From Elysia crispata (Eukaryota > Mollusca > Gastropoda > Plakobranchidae), in contig JAWDGP010002420.1 in NCBI GenBank assembly GCA_033675545.1, forward strand, positions 434,501 to 498,500: DNA of 64,000 nt, given 5' to 3'. The translations under genes were made by a program, and so were the position numbers. The notes beneath the pieces were generated by a model. That model was not told where the DNA came from. It searched no databases and was given only the letters and a program-made list of their open reading frames with translations. Position 1 is the stretch's first letter, and each line of letters opens with the position of its first letter. Positions 1-14,252 of the stretch are shown here, piece by piece.

Positions 1-2214
1 GATGACTTAACGATAGTAGAGATAAATTATGCTGTAGATAACGACGCTGAGTGTGGTTTTTGATTGGCTGTGGTTACTGTTTCCAAGCTGAATAGTTGTA
101 GTGGATGAAAACAATCCTTATGCGGATTCTAAATATGCGACTTAAACCAAAATTTTAGATCGAACGAAACACAGCTCAGTGTTTTCAATTGGTCTAGAAC
201 TACAAGTCTAATATCAAAATGTTAAGAACAGAGCTCCAATTGAAAAAATAAGTAGGGTAACAAACTAACGCTTAAATAAATGTCTGAAAAATCTCTTTCG
301 TTCTTTAATATTTTATATAATCATAGAATAAATGTTCTTAAAAAGAGAAAAGTACATTGCATCTAGTTACACTTGATCTAAATGTGCTCTGAATTTATAT
401 TTGAAATTTTGACATGGGAAATGATGCAACATGGCCTTTCCGAGGATTTGAAATGAAGATCTAAATAATCAAGGTTTAACGTAAAAAACTTGCTACTCTT
501 TTCAAACAGAGCACAAAGGAAATCATCTCATATAAGCTGCGACGTTAAGGCCTTAGTAAAGAGTTGCCCTGTGTCAAGCCGCAGGGGTCAACAATGGTAT
601 TGCTCTAAATAATTTCCTCTCCTTTATCCTCCTTGACTATTTTTGTGCACATTACTATGCAGTGACCACAATGAAGATAACGAGTTACAAATATTTTTTT
701 ATGTCTAATCGCACATAATTTTTTCTTCCAGTTGGACCCATGAACTTTATGATCTCTTGCATGGAAAACGTGTAGAGTTATGATTTTGAAGAGGCAAGAT
801 TATAATTCTTTCGATTTACAGTCCTAAATATAGAAAGCAGGTTTATTGCAAATTAAACATCTTAACAGTTTCAATTTTGCATGACCTATTGAGAGCCTGT
901 GTGTGGTTTAATAGTCTGTGAAAAATCTACTTTCATTCTACGTTATTTTACGATATCCCTCCATTTTATTAACCTCATTTTTTTATGTCTAACATTATTG
1001 AATTCCAAATAACTGGCTACACTTTCAGGACCTTTTTAAGTTCCAAACTCAAGAACAAAGGAAAGATGACACATACATAGACATTCTGTTTGCGTAACCT
1101 TGTCAGTCCTTGTGAGCCTGTCTATTCAGTGATGGTCGACAAATTGGGAAAATCCCATTGATACCTTCTTTTCAATCATTCATCTTTTCAGTTTACAATA
1201 TTATACAACTTTAGTGAATGTTCTTGCAACACAAATATCTTAATTAAGGTAATTTGTAAAAACTGTAAAAACGCGCTATTGTGTGTAGCAAAATTTATGT
1301 ATGTTCATTTTTTTAAAAATCTAGCTAAAAACATGTCCCATTATAGATTGACAAAATCTAATTTTGCGTTTAACCTAACGCGTGTTTTATGATTATTTTG
1401 TTTAATCCTCTAACAATTTATCAAGTAAGTTTAAGGTTCAACTAATTTAAAAATATGCGTTTAACATTTCACGATTTGTGCAATAATTCATGTAAAGAAA
1501 ACATTCTGATTGTTCTAATTTTTGCCGTTTAAGATAACGTATTGGATGTATGATAACATTCACATGATAAATACCAATCTCTCCACTCTTATACGTTTTT
1601 AATCCAAGCAATGATCTCTTTATTTGCATTGATAATATTTGGATAAATTAACATAGGAAGAAAACGTAACCAAAACTTTTATCGGAAGGCGCAGAGAATA
1701 ATATGCTTAAAACGTCCATGCATGAAGTAAAAATTCTAAAATACATCAGAAATAAAAAAAAAATGTAAAAAGGAGCACCAATTATTCCATAAGTTAGATA
1801 CATGAGCTCAGGCATTTCATCATTCAATTCTTCTCTTCTAAAATGTAATATAACTTTTCGTCGGCAACAAACATAATGATCTTGGTGAAAGTAGTGCACA
1901 CAATTGCTGAACACAAAAATCATGCCTTTACAACACCGACGATGATGCTAAAAAATGTGTGTATAGTAATAGCTATAACAAAGAATATCATCAGCATCAT
2001 CATCTATAATTTTACCTGTCTAGAACTCTACTATTGACATGATCAATATAGGCCTAATGTGAAAAAAAAGTGAAAGCGTTCTTTAACCCTTTTTGTGATT
2101 GTATTCTCAAGCAATATGAATTATGTGCCTTGATTCTTCGACAATTAACAACTGTACAGCTGTTTTATACCAGAGCTTTGATCTGTTAATGTGATACCAT
2201 CTTCTTGTTTACAG
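1..2214. other. Unassigned AT-rich sequence
   Basis: I see no exon, RNA gene or repeat that I can name here. The minus-strand open frames around 1,447-1,923 are short, of low complexity and have no recognisable family. If the candidate terminal exon at 2,215 is real, this stretch would be its upstream intron. Confidence 0.5.
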
Positions 2215-2384
2215 ACGACTGGGCCGTATCATTGACGGGACCTGGAAGCACGGCTCTTGACCGGAAGACGCTGAATTCTACAGGGTTTATGGTCATTGGA
2301 TCTTTAATGACGTGTGGGACTTCTTCATTGAAACCAAGTCGTGGAAAACGGCGATTAGTTATGTTATGTTACTTTATAAATTAA
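2215..2384 (+). other. Candidate terminal exon of an unidentified gene
   Basis: A good 3' splice site (polypyrimidine stretch followed by TTTACAG, ending at 2,214) is followed by a frame open for about 56 codons to a TAA at 2,382, and an AATAAA lies 20 bases further on. A second frame also has exon-like composition but is broken by a TGA at about 2,258; after it the frame reads PEDAEFYRVYGHWIF and stays open for some 50 codons. I do not recognise either peptide. It could be a real last exon of a gene starting outside or within positions 1-2,200, or a decayed exon. No upstream exon was found. Confidence 0.22.
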
Positions 2385-2403
2385 GATTGTACTCACTCCC
2401 CAG

Positions 2404-2409
2404 AATAAA
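2404..2409 (+). terminator. AATAAA polyadenylation signal candidate
   Basis: AATAAA lies 20 bases after the possible stop codon of the 2,215 exon. Such hexamers are common in AT-rich DNA, so it only supports the exon weakly. Confidence 0.25.
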
Positions 2410-3874
<1,465 letters not shown>

Positions 3875-4083
3875 GACAGATAGATAGCCAAACAAATATA
3901 GATAAATATATGGACATATAGGTAGTTGTATGCAAACTGAAAGAAAGGAAAAAATAAGACACACAACAAAAATATATCAAGAAGATATATAAATACAAAT
4001 AAAATAGATAGATAGAAAGGTATATAGATAGATGAATAGATAGAAAAACTGAAAAGAGAATGGGTGGGGCGGCAACAAAATAG

Positions 4084-4298
<215 letters not shown>

Positions 4299-4301
<3 letters not shown>

Positions 4302-5002
4302 TTCATTCAATCAACTTAAAAGATATGAAAACCTAAGATAACAACACCCACGTGAATCGAGATTCACTATACAAAAACAGGACAAATGAGCTTTAACACA
4401 TAAATTCAGATTAAAGATGAGAACTGGTGTTAATAAGATCTAAAGTGGATGTGAACAAGATATGTACAATGCTATGGAAAATGTCCATTTTACATGCAGA
4501 AAATTTATTGGTAGGAAAATTTCCATGAAAAGATAAAAAGGATGCTAATAATGTTTTCTCAATAAGCAACAGATGTCTCGGAAAGAAATGAAATGAAATT
4601 AATGATTTCTGTAACTGGACATTAAGAAGTCTATTGAAACAACAGTTAGAGACTTGAAGACAAATAGTCTCTAAATTTAATTGGATTTTCACCGTTTGTT
4701 GAAATCTGAATAAATGGCAAGTTCTCAGAAAATCCTAAATTAGTTTTATTTCTATGAAAAAGTGGTGTATTGTAATAATACAATTAAGGTTTCTGTGGGC
4801 CGCAACAATAACATAAGTAATGACAGTAATTCAGCAACATCAAGTTCAGTATTTTCACTAATTTGGCGCTGTGCATTGCTTTCCAAATTTTTGCTGGGTG
4901 CCTCAAGCAATTTGAAACACAAAGAACGCCTCTCTTTTGGACAGAGGTATTACAAACCATTTCCCATCAGGTATTTTACTTAACGTGATGCCATGACTTA
5001 GA

Positions 5003-5003
<1 letters not shown>
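4299..5003. other. Unassigned sequence between GA and AT tracts
   Basis: No gene seen. The open frames at 4,411-4,692 (minus) and 4,762-4,983 (plus) have no recognisable domain. Confidence 0.4.

Positions 5004-5061
<58 letters not shown>
5004..5061. repeat. (AT)n microsatellite
   Basis: A perfect AT dinucleotide run of nearly 60 bases, followed directly by a SINE-like repeat area. Confidence 0.95.
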
Positions 5062-5065
<4 letters not shown>

Positions 5066-5069
5066 TTCA

Positions 5070-5480
5070 TCTTCTACATGGAGCAGCGATAATGGTCGGT
5101 CGAACCTGGTTTCAAACTGTGTTCTTTGGTAATAATACACTCCTTCTTCAACATCTATCGGTCAGTGATCTCCACATTTTTCCAGGCTCCTTGGAGTACA
5201 TTTATTTTGTGCAGCCATCCCAAGACCTTTGGATATCTTTTTTTTTTTACTCTAACAGTTAGGCCTAAGCACTCCCTTGTGGAATAGAGCGACTTAGGTC
5301 AACCTCTTGCTTTGTGATTGAAGTGGTCTTGGTTTAAACTTAGGCCAACCTCTTGCTTTGTGATTGAAGTGGTCTTGGTTTAAACTGATTGGTGTGTTTC
5401 GAATTCTGCTTTTTGGGAATAACTATACACTCCCTCTGCAGTTATCCATTGATCATGCTTGACTTGACCGCTCACAGTTA
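5070..5480. repeat. SINE-like dispersed repeat with a 46-bp tandem duplication
   Basis: Two diverged copies of a similar block occur here. The first, around 5,106-5,175, runs from GGTTTCAAACTG to a TCGGTCAGTGATC-like end; the second, around 5,381-5,460, runs from GGTTTAAACTG to a CCATTGATCATGCT-like end. Both share 'ACACTCC..CT' and 'AATA.ACACTCC' segments. Within the second, 'CTTAGGYCAACCTCTTGC' and what follows is duplicated in tandem with a 46-base period (5,293-5,384). A tRNA-like B-box (GGTTYAAAC) hints at a tRNA-derived SINE, but no clear A-box was found. Confidence 0.4.
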
Positions 5481-6228
5481 ACATTTTGAGATGTAGTAAT
5501 TTTAATTGTATCATTGCTGGAGGTATTCAAACACATTTCAAGTTTTTATTAAAGCCATTTTATGATCCTGAACTATTTAGGTCGTAGAGGGGAGCGGGGG
5601 GTGAGGGACAGGTTGTAGAACCTCTTATACTCCGAAGATAAATTGAAGAAAAATATACCTAGTGCAATCTTAAAATTGATAATGAAATTAGTGTTTTTAG
5701 TTTTCCCTCAGGGCAATTTTCTGAAGCTTCGAAGAACATTATCAAATGTGGGGAAATTATCGCCACAGAGTATCTTAGTTCAAGGGGAAAAAATCATACA
5801 AAAAAATGAGGAAAAAAGAAAGTGAGATGAGGGAAATGTGTGGATACAGGTTTCTAATGACTTCCACGGTGATATCTTCATATTGTTTACATGAAGTCCA
5901 GAGAGTTGTGGTTCCTTTAGACCTGGTATATATTAATACTGTGACTATTAATCATCCTCATCACCACAGCATCAGAAAAAAGAGCAACAACAACAACAAC
6001 AACAACAAAAACAACAACAACAACAACAACAACAACCATAAAGACATAGAGCGACAACAACAATAACACCATTAACCAGCAATCCATTAAGGAAAAAAAA
6101 GTGATTTCAAGGTAGAGAAGTCTTTATAGATCTAAAGTTTACACACAAAATAGTCCAAATAGAGTCAAGCAAAGAAAAGATTTGATGATTTTATTTTAAT
6201 AGGGCCTATTAATAGTATTATACTTATA
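5481..6228. other. Unassigned sequence with a CAA microsatellite
   Basis: No gene seen. A (CAA)n run occupies about 5,985-6,037 and explains the poly-Asn frame across it. Confidence 0.5.
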
Positions 6229-6294
6229 TTAGTGGCAACAGTAGCAGTAGTGATTGTAGTAGTAGTGGTAGTAGTAGTATTAGTAGTAGTAGTG

Positions 6295-6352
<58 letters not shown>

Positions 6353-6360
6353 CGGTAGTG

Positions 6361-6427
<67 letters not shown>

Positions 6428-6455
6428 CAGTAGCAGCAGCAGCAGCTGCAGCAGC
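6229..6455. repeat. (GTA)n microsatellite, left tract
   Basis: A GTA/TAG trinucleotide array with GTG, GCG and GCA interruptions at both ends. It runs straight into LINE coding sequence at about 6,456, at the conserved 'GELASG' stretch. The poly-Val, poly-Thr and poly-Leu frames here are repeat artefacts. Confidence 0.95.
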
Positions 6456-7205
6456 AGTAGTAGTGAACCGGATGCGAGCTCGCCGTACAGGAAGTCCTTT
6501 GGGATGCGACTGTCCTCCATCCGACACACATGACCAAAGCAAAGCAGGCGTCTTTGGGAAAGGATAGTAAACATGCTTGGGTTACCTGCCTGAGTAAATC
6601 GCTGGTGTTTGTAACCCAATCTTGCCAAGCGATGCCTATGAGACGACGGAGGTTTCGCATATGGAAGGTGTACAGTCTTCGCCCTTGGTGCGAATACAAA
6701 GCAAAGCCCATGACTCACTGTCGTTGAGAAGCGTGCTCAGCACACATACCTGGTACTTTCTCATCTTGGTGTTAAGTGTTAACATTGTGCTGTCCCACAC
6801 TCTCTTTGATAAACGAGCCATGGTAGTGGGTGCTTTGCCTATCCTGACGTTTAGCCCTGCGTCCAGGGACAGGTTTTTGGAGATTGTGAAACCAATGTAG
6901 GTGAATTTGTCGACAACTTCCAGGATCTGTCCGTCGATGGTGTGGTTGGGATCGTGTCGACGTGTTGGCTCATGATGTTGGTGTTCTTCAGGCTGATGGA
7001 GAGGGAGAACTCTCTGTATGCGTCTGCGAAGCGCGAGATGAGTCGCTGAAGAGCTTCCTCGGAGTGCGTGGCGAGGGCGGCATCGTCAGCAAAAAGCATC
7101 TCTCTGATGAGCACTCCATGCACCTTTGTCTTTGCTCTGAGACGCGATAGGTTGAACAGGTTGCCGTTGCTTCTGGTGTGGAGGAAGATACCATCTTCTG
7201 ACTCG
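6456..7205 (-). pseudogene. Non-LTR retrotransposon reverse transcriptase, decayed
   Basis: On the minus strand the translation gives a LINE RT palm motif, 'EMLFADDAALATHSEEAL' (about 7,040-7,110), in which FADD is the catalytic box. The usual downstream LINE order follows: 'TMARLSKRVWDSTMLTLN' (about 6,775-6,825), 'GHVCRMEDSRIPKDF' and 'YGELASG' (about 6,465-6,540). Frames shift several times: near 6,950 after the 'DTIP' region, near 6,890, and near 6,690. It is therefore a dead copy lacking its 5' part, and its 3' end is cut by the left GTA tract. The family is a jockey/CR1-type endonuclease-RT LINE; I cannot assign the clade more exactly by eye. Confidence 0.85.
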
Positions 7206-7230
7206 TTAATAGTAATTAGTAGCAGAAGTG

Positions 7231-7460
<230 letters not shown>

Positions 7461-7748
7461 CCTACTACTTAGGAGTAAACTATAAGTTCCTAATTCTGCG
7501 AACTTATTGAAAAGTCACGTCATGCCTTATACAAAAAAAAAATAAACATCCGGAAACTGCATTCGCACTTCGTAAGACTGCTTGAGAAAGTAATGTTGTG
7601 AACTCAGCACTAGGATCATTGTCGACAAATTTAGGACCAATATCCCACTTCTAAATTTACAGATAGACTTCTGTCTAGTTTTCAACTGATCTAGACGCCA
7701 AGATCTAATCTGAATTAGATTTAGATCTATATCATTAGGTTTCGAAGC

Positions 7749-10700
7749 ATGGGTGGATCTCAGAGTGTGTTCACCGAGGAGGAACTGGATGATTATCAGG
7801 TTCGTACTAAGGACTGTCTTTAGGGCCAAAATTTCCAGTGGATCCAGAGTCTAAAGTTCTATAAATGTTTGAAATAAATTTAAATCTGATTATTTTTTAA
7901 ACTTAAAGAATCAACGATCTACAAGTACAATTACATAAATCTGCGATTCAGTATCTGGAGATCTAGATCTATAGTTGTGGCAAGATTTTAAGCAAGTTCT
8001 GAATCTGAGTACCACGGTTACCGATGATAATTTACTGCACTTAGATTTAAAGATGTAAACTTCTGATGAGATATTTGTGGCATTAGAAAGTTTAAGGGCA
8101 AGGATCTTTCCATTTTTACCAAGTTGCTTATAAATTGTAGGCCTATTGTCCACATTTGAATCTCTGATGATGTAGAGGTGGACTAAAGCATAGTCTTTCC
8201 CCGATTTCTTTCTTCCAACTGGACAAGGCAACTGTAAATATAGATCTATCTAGTTCTAGATTGTCTACTCCAATGCAGCTTCTCACACTTGGATCAAGTT
8301 AGTGAGATTTGATCACACTATTGAACTGCCTTTCTTTAGAAGCTAAGTTAATTTTTAAAATTCGTGTCCACATCATCAAGCTGTTGATGACGAATAGAAA
8401 AAAGTATCTTTCTGGAACTTAATCATGCCACTTGTTGTTCAAGTTTTTTTCAAGCTTTCAACTGATCTTGTTGAAATTAAATATAATATTTTTTCTTTAA
8501 GGCTTTACAATGTTGACAGGTCCATGACTTTTTCAGAGGTACAATACATTTTTTTAATATATATAATTAATTAAACTGGAATATGAATTCATGACAAAAT
8601 ATCGTAGAACTTTGGTGCTGCCAGGAACAAGATTTCACATAAACTGAAGAGTTGTAAGTTTTAACATATTTTTTTTTAATCTTATCATTTTTATTTCCTT
8701 AATTCTCAGACTTTGACATATCTCTCAAAGAAAGAAATATTGCAGTAAGTATAATTTCACTAAATAGCAGTTATAATTCCTAAGCCTTATTATTCATGTG
8801 TTCATCGACAATTTTTCCTGGAGATAACTGCAGTTAAAGATTCTAACTTTATGCTATTGTCTCCCTTTTTAACAGGGAATGCATGAAATTCAAAGGCCAG
8901 ATCGATTTGAAACAATTGTTTCAAACAACATTTTAAGAGTAGATTATATATTTCTCCAGAGTTTCATTTCTAAAAACTCCATGGGGTATGCTCATACAGA
9001 GAACGGCAGCTATTGTAAATAGATCAATATAGGCCTATATGATCTTGAAATTTTCATTAAAATAGTTAGATTTCAATGCAAACACAGACCCAAGGAGACC
9101 TTTGATTTATCATGTACAATTTTTTTCCCTCTTTGGCTTTGGTGAAAAAACCTTATATATATATATATATGGATAACATTTTCTTATTTATCTCTTACCA
9201 GTTTTCAGGTAAAAAATTTAAGCCAAAATAAAAATTGAAATGTCAACCTGTGTTCAACAAGACTTTGGATTCAATTAGGATAAAATGATAGATTCAAGCA
9301 CCTGGTTACATCCACTGTATAATTTTCTAAGATCAATAATAACTGAATTGAATTTCAGAACTATTATTATTTTTTTTGAAAGGATAATTTTTGTGATTGC
9401 TGGAGCCAATTAAAAAAACAAAAAACAACTAAATCTGATGACTTCTAATTTCTCTCAATTTTTGTAAATATTTTTTATTACAAAATCTAAAAATAATACA
9501 TAAAGATAAACAAACTTCTTTGCTAATCATTTCAAATTTATGTCAAACTTTTGTTTTTTAACAATTTCAGTTCTTAAAATTGTGGTGCACTGTGAATGTG
9601 ATATAACAAACTAGAATGTGAGCAAGTGGTGAAAATAAAATGTTCTCAGATATTGCAGTGGCTTAATGCAATCTTTTTTTTCCCCACAGTGTCTTCAAAC
9701 GTTTTAAGTCCCTAGCTCCAGGCTTAGTAGAAGCAAACAAAAATGTGAAGCTTCCAATGTCAAAAATAACAGAAATGCCAGAGTTAAAGGTCAGTAATGG
9801 TGAAAAGAAAATCTTAAAATGTGACTGATACAATGATCACCTCATGAGCATTTCTATATTTTCATATAGGTGCTACTAGTTAGAGGCGTTTTTTTTTTTT
9901 ACTCAATCATCTCCAAAAGATAACATGAGAAAATATACATACTTCCCATGTGTGAGAAAAGTAAGACTTTTTTTGGTGTCAGTTAAACAAGTATTGTATT
10001 TGAAATTTATGGAAAAAACTCTGTTAACAGCAGAACATTTAGTTCTTTCTCTCATCATTTCAAAAGTAAGGCAATTAAAGAACTCTTTATATTAATTCAA
10101 GTATTTTATGTCATTTTCATCAATTAAAATAAAAGAAAAATGCTTTCTTATCGTTATCAATATCTTTGAATGGAATGTAAAACTGGATTAATCTGACCTC
10201 TTTGGAGTTGGTTTAATGTTTATTTTTTATTGATTCCTAGCTTTTGGTAAATTAAAAAACAACGAAACTCTTTAGCCATGAAGGAGAAAGAGAAGAGCGG
10301 AAGTAATCTAACAGATTTCAAATAATCTTTTACAACAATAGAAACATTTAATTTTTCCCTAGGTTAACCCCTTCCGAGACCAAATATGTAAGGTCTTCTC
10401 TTCCTCTGGAGATGGTATGACCTTTGAAGATTTCTTAGACATGATGTCTGTTTTCAGCGATGGAGCTCCCAAAAACGTAAAAGTGGAATATGCCTTTAGA
10501 GTTTATGGTAAATATGACTTTAAAACAAATTGAGACCATTAGGTGTATGTTATAGGTTAAAACAAAAGTTATCTTTGGCTCATTCTATTCTAATGATGCA
10601 TTTGCTACATTACAATGATTGATCTCAATAGCAAATTTAAAAAAAAACAAGTTGATTTGATCTTATTATGGGACCTTTTTTATTATATTAGATCCAATTA

Positions 10701-13700
10701 AGTTAGGTGCACCTTTCAGAAAGATTCTGTTTGTATGATGGGAAGTAAGTGTTGAAATTTTATACTGTGATGTGGAAAAATATTTAAATTGAAGTATAGT
10801 TCTAGAAAAAATCATTTCCACAGCTCTTCTACTTTACATTTGTTTTCTTGAATTAATTCTTTTTATACTTTTGATAGGTACAATGTTTGAAAAAGATGCA
10901 GCTTACTCATTACACAAGTTGTTGAACACAAGAGCAACAACAGGCTAAATATGATTCAAACTTCTAACCAACATGTGTGAGTTCAAAATTAAAATCAAAT
11001 TTTGACTTGAAGGCACTTAAGATTACTTTTTTTTTTTCTTTATATCATTTGACATACATGTATTGTGTTGATTTTAACAGATTTTGATGGAGATGATCTC
11101 ATCTCTGATACTGATCTGCAAAATGTGATTGAAAAGCTTACAGGAGCAAACCAACTAAGTGAAGCTGATATGCAGCAACTCATTGAAAATGTAAGTAGAT
11201 GTAAACACATTTTATGAAATGAACCAAAGTTAATACACTGATCTCTTGATTTGTTTGAGAACAATGAATTTTAATTTAAAGTTCCACTTTTTCTTCATTT
11301 AAAAGAGAAAAACATTTTAATACAATGGCTGTGTTTCCCATTTTTACTTAATTCAAATGAATGAATTAGGCCAGTAACAGTAATGTCAAGTTTTGACTTA
11401 ACTTTTTTGTTTATTTGTTTTGTTTTTTATTTTGAAGGCAAGATGATGAAGTCTCAAATGCATTTCCTCATACCTACCAATATTTTTTTTACTCTGTTGT
11501 ATAGAGTAGCTCATAGCATAATCAGTGAAAAGTGTTAACTACTGTCTAAATGCACAAAAACATCATAATACTTTACACATGTACACATTTACATACAAAG
11601 CATCAAGAAAATGAATAGGAAATTTTATCATCCCCACCTGTGTGACATAGGGCAATCTGAAATCATCCTTCAATGCTTCTATTTGCCTCACCTCTATTGG
11701 GATATTCGTAATATCTTTTCAATTGCTTTCAAACTCTGCTGTAATCATTATTCGAAGCTCATATTAAGTTCATTTTTTTTTAAATTAGTTGTAGTGCTAG
11801 AGCAGGAGTAGATTTCATTTTTTTTTCAAGCTTTAAACTGACCTCTATGAATAATATCTGGACTAGCTTTTTTTTTAACAACATTAGCAACTTAAACTGC
11901 TCAAAATTGACACAGGTTAAGAAAAAAATGTGGCTGTGATAAAATTTTAATTCTTCCGGACTTAGCTTTCCCTTGTAGTATACTGTTGTATTGGCAATGC
12001 CCCAAATATCAATAAACCTCATCTCCCAACATGAAGAAAAAGCAAGCTCTATGTGCTAAAATGGGAGACTCAGAGTTGATCTGCAATATTGTGACCATTC
12101 TACAAAAAAATTTTCTCAAAACATAATTTCTTTGCTCAAGAAATGAGACATTTTTGGACCATTTAACATTAACACCTTAATTATTTATGGTAAATACATA
12201 CATTTTTTTCTGCACATCACCTCCTAAATATAAAATGGTAACAGCTTCATTTTTCAGCAATTTAAATTGTAGATCTTCAATGTATGTTTTTGTTACTTAC
12301 AAATTTTAACTTTTAATTTATTTTCCTTTACTTTTTCTTAAACTAGAATTTTCATTTGATTTTCTAATTGAAATAAAAAAAAAAACGTGCTATATATAGA
12401 ATCAGTAACAATCTTCACCATTTAGCAGAATATAAAAAAAAATTGTGTTCAAGTCGCCAATATATCCAGCATGTGGTATTCAAGTTACTGAAACTGTCCT
12501 TTACTTTCTCTTAAACTAGAATTTTCATTTGATTTTCTAATTGAAATAAAAAAAAAAAAAAAAAGTGCTATATATAGAATCAGTAACGATTTTCACCATT
12601 TAGCAGAATATAAAAAAAATTGTGTCAAGTTGCCAATATATCCAGCATGTGGTATTCAAGTTACTGAAACTGTTTGCATGCTCACCATTGTCTCATTTTT
12701 TCTTACGACATGAAAAATTTTTGCCCACATTTTGCCATCTATTTAGAAGATGGTTATGATCCAAGCACACATGTTTATCTCTGAGGTGCAAAAAATCCCC
12801 CTCCCCAAAATTACACTCCTGATTTGAGCGCTAAAGCAAATAGCAGTGTGGCGTCTTTTTGAATGGCGAAAAATAAAAATACTAAAGAAAAGATTGACAC
12901 GAAACTAATGATAAAAAAGGTTGAGTGAGTAATGAAGTGACATACAAATATTTAAGAGTAACAATTGGTTACAGTGATACCTGAAGTTATTCCATACAAC
13001 TTGTGTCACTTTCTCATCGTTCATTTAGTTGTAGTTTTGTGCTTTTTTATTTTTAATATACTAAAACATATTTCCTTTATTTGTAGATCTATTGCATTTT
13101 TTGTTAACTTAAGTACTACATGTTCAAAACACAAAAGTGCGCCTGCATTTAAGGACAAAAGGAAGATGCAACTTATCAATCTTTTATTGAAACAATGTTG
13201 TGGTCACATCATCATCTGCGTAGACTTTCTATACATTCATATTAGAATTGATTTCACAATTAGGCAATTAATGGGGACAGTATACCCCACTAGGTGGTGC
13301 TTAAAACAGTTTTAAATTTTTGCTTATACTAATTTTTAGATCCTTCATTTAAAATAGGGCCTACATTGTCAAATTGTTTTAATTGCATACTTTTTCTTAC
13401 CAAGTAATTATTTATTTTTCACTTTTGCGACTTGGAGTTATTTTCTTACTCATTTCCTCATGCAATTATATTGTGCTATACTATATTCCTTGATTGATTT
13501 ATGCAGATAATGGAAGAAGCAGATCTTGATGATGACAAGACCCTGTCATTTGCAGAATTTGAACATGTCATTTCCAAAGCCCCAGATTTTGTGAAGTAAG
13601 GTTTCACTTAATTAAAATGCTAATTTTTAGAATTATGTCACACTTATAGCATTATTGAAGTACCTCTTCTGTAGTGCATTATTTTTGTAAAAAAAATGCT

Positions 13701-14252
13701 ATTTAAAATTCTCTTTTTTGTTTAATATTTAGCTGTGCAGAAAAAGATTTAATCATGTATCATCACTTGGTGTGAATACACTTTTCACTTTGTAGTATAG
13801 GTTGGTCTTCCGTCATACAAATGCCATTGTAAATTTAGAGTGATTCTTTCAGTCGCAATCCATATAACTGAAATTTTTTGTTCATGTAAGTCTTAGGTTA
13901 GAAGCAGACTGCATATGATCCAATCAAACCTGTTGATGAACAGCACTAGTTATTGTGTGGGTTATAATCATACATGATGATTCAAGCATTTCTTGAGTCA
14001 TAACCTGTGTGTAATTTGGGTTACTACTCTATTGGCTATGCAAAAAAAGCAGTATTTATAGTATGCTAGAACTTCATTTGAATCTTGTTGTTAAATATTT
14101 TATAGATTTTACATAGATTTATTTTTCTTTTGCAATATTTCACAGATTTTTAAAACTTCTGAATGTTGTGTTATTTCAAAATACAATTATCCTGCACTGC
14201 CAATAATATTATTTTATTTTTTTTTCTCAGCTCGTTTCGGTTCAGGATGTAG
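7749..14252 (+). CDS. CIB1: Calcium and integrin-binding protein (CIB1-type), 7 exons
   Basis: An EF-hand adaptor related to CIB1 and CIB2, which bind Ca2+ and cytoplasmic tails of integrin alpha or other membrane proteins. Coding exons: 7,749-7,799, 8,710-8,744, 9,690-9,789, 10,363-10,507, 11,081-11,190, 13,507-13,595 and 14,231-14,252. All have GT-AG borders and the phases join without a break to give 183 aa, close to the ~187-191 aa of the family. The start MGGSQS leaves Gly2 as an N-myristoylation site, as in CIB1. The family blocks [31 protein letters not shown] and YAFRVYDFDGDD are present. EF3 reads [12 protein letters not shown] with Asp at loop position 12, as in CIB1; EF4 reads [12 protein letters not shown] with Glu at position 12. 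The 'APDFVNSFRFRM' end is typical. The N-terminus resembles CIB2 and the C-terminal half CIB1, so an ancestral CIB is likely. Confidence 0.93.
12325..12674. repeat. Tandem duplication, ~173-bp unit, in CIB intron 5
   Basis: The block 12,325-12,497 is repeated at 12,498-12,674 almost base for base. It begins CCTTTACTTTYTCTTAAAC and ends in CAAGTTACTGAAACTGT. The copies differ mainly in the length of their A-runs, so the duplication is recent. It is intronic and has no coding potential. Confidence 0.93.

Noticed and set aside
12965..13315. 116-codon plus-strand open frame in CIB intron 5
   Set aside because: CIB exons 5 and 6 join perfectly in phase across it. The peptide has no recognisable domain and its composition is intron-like.
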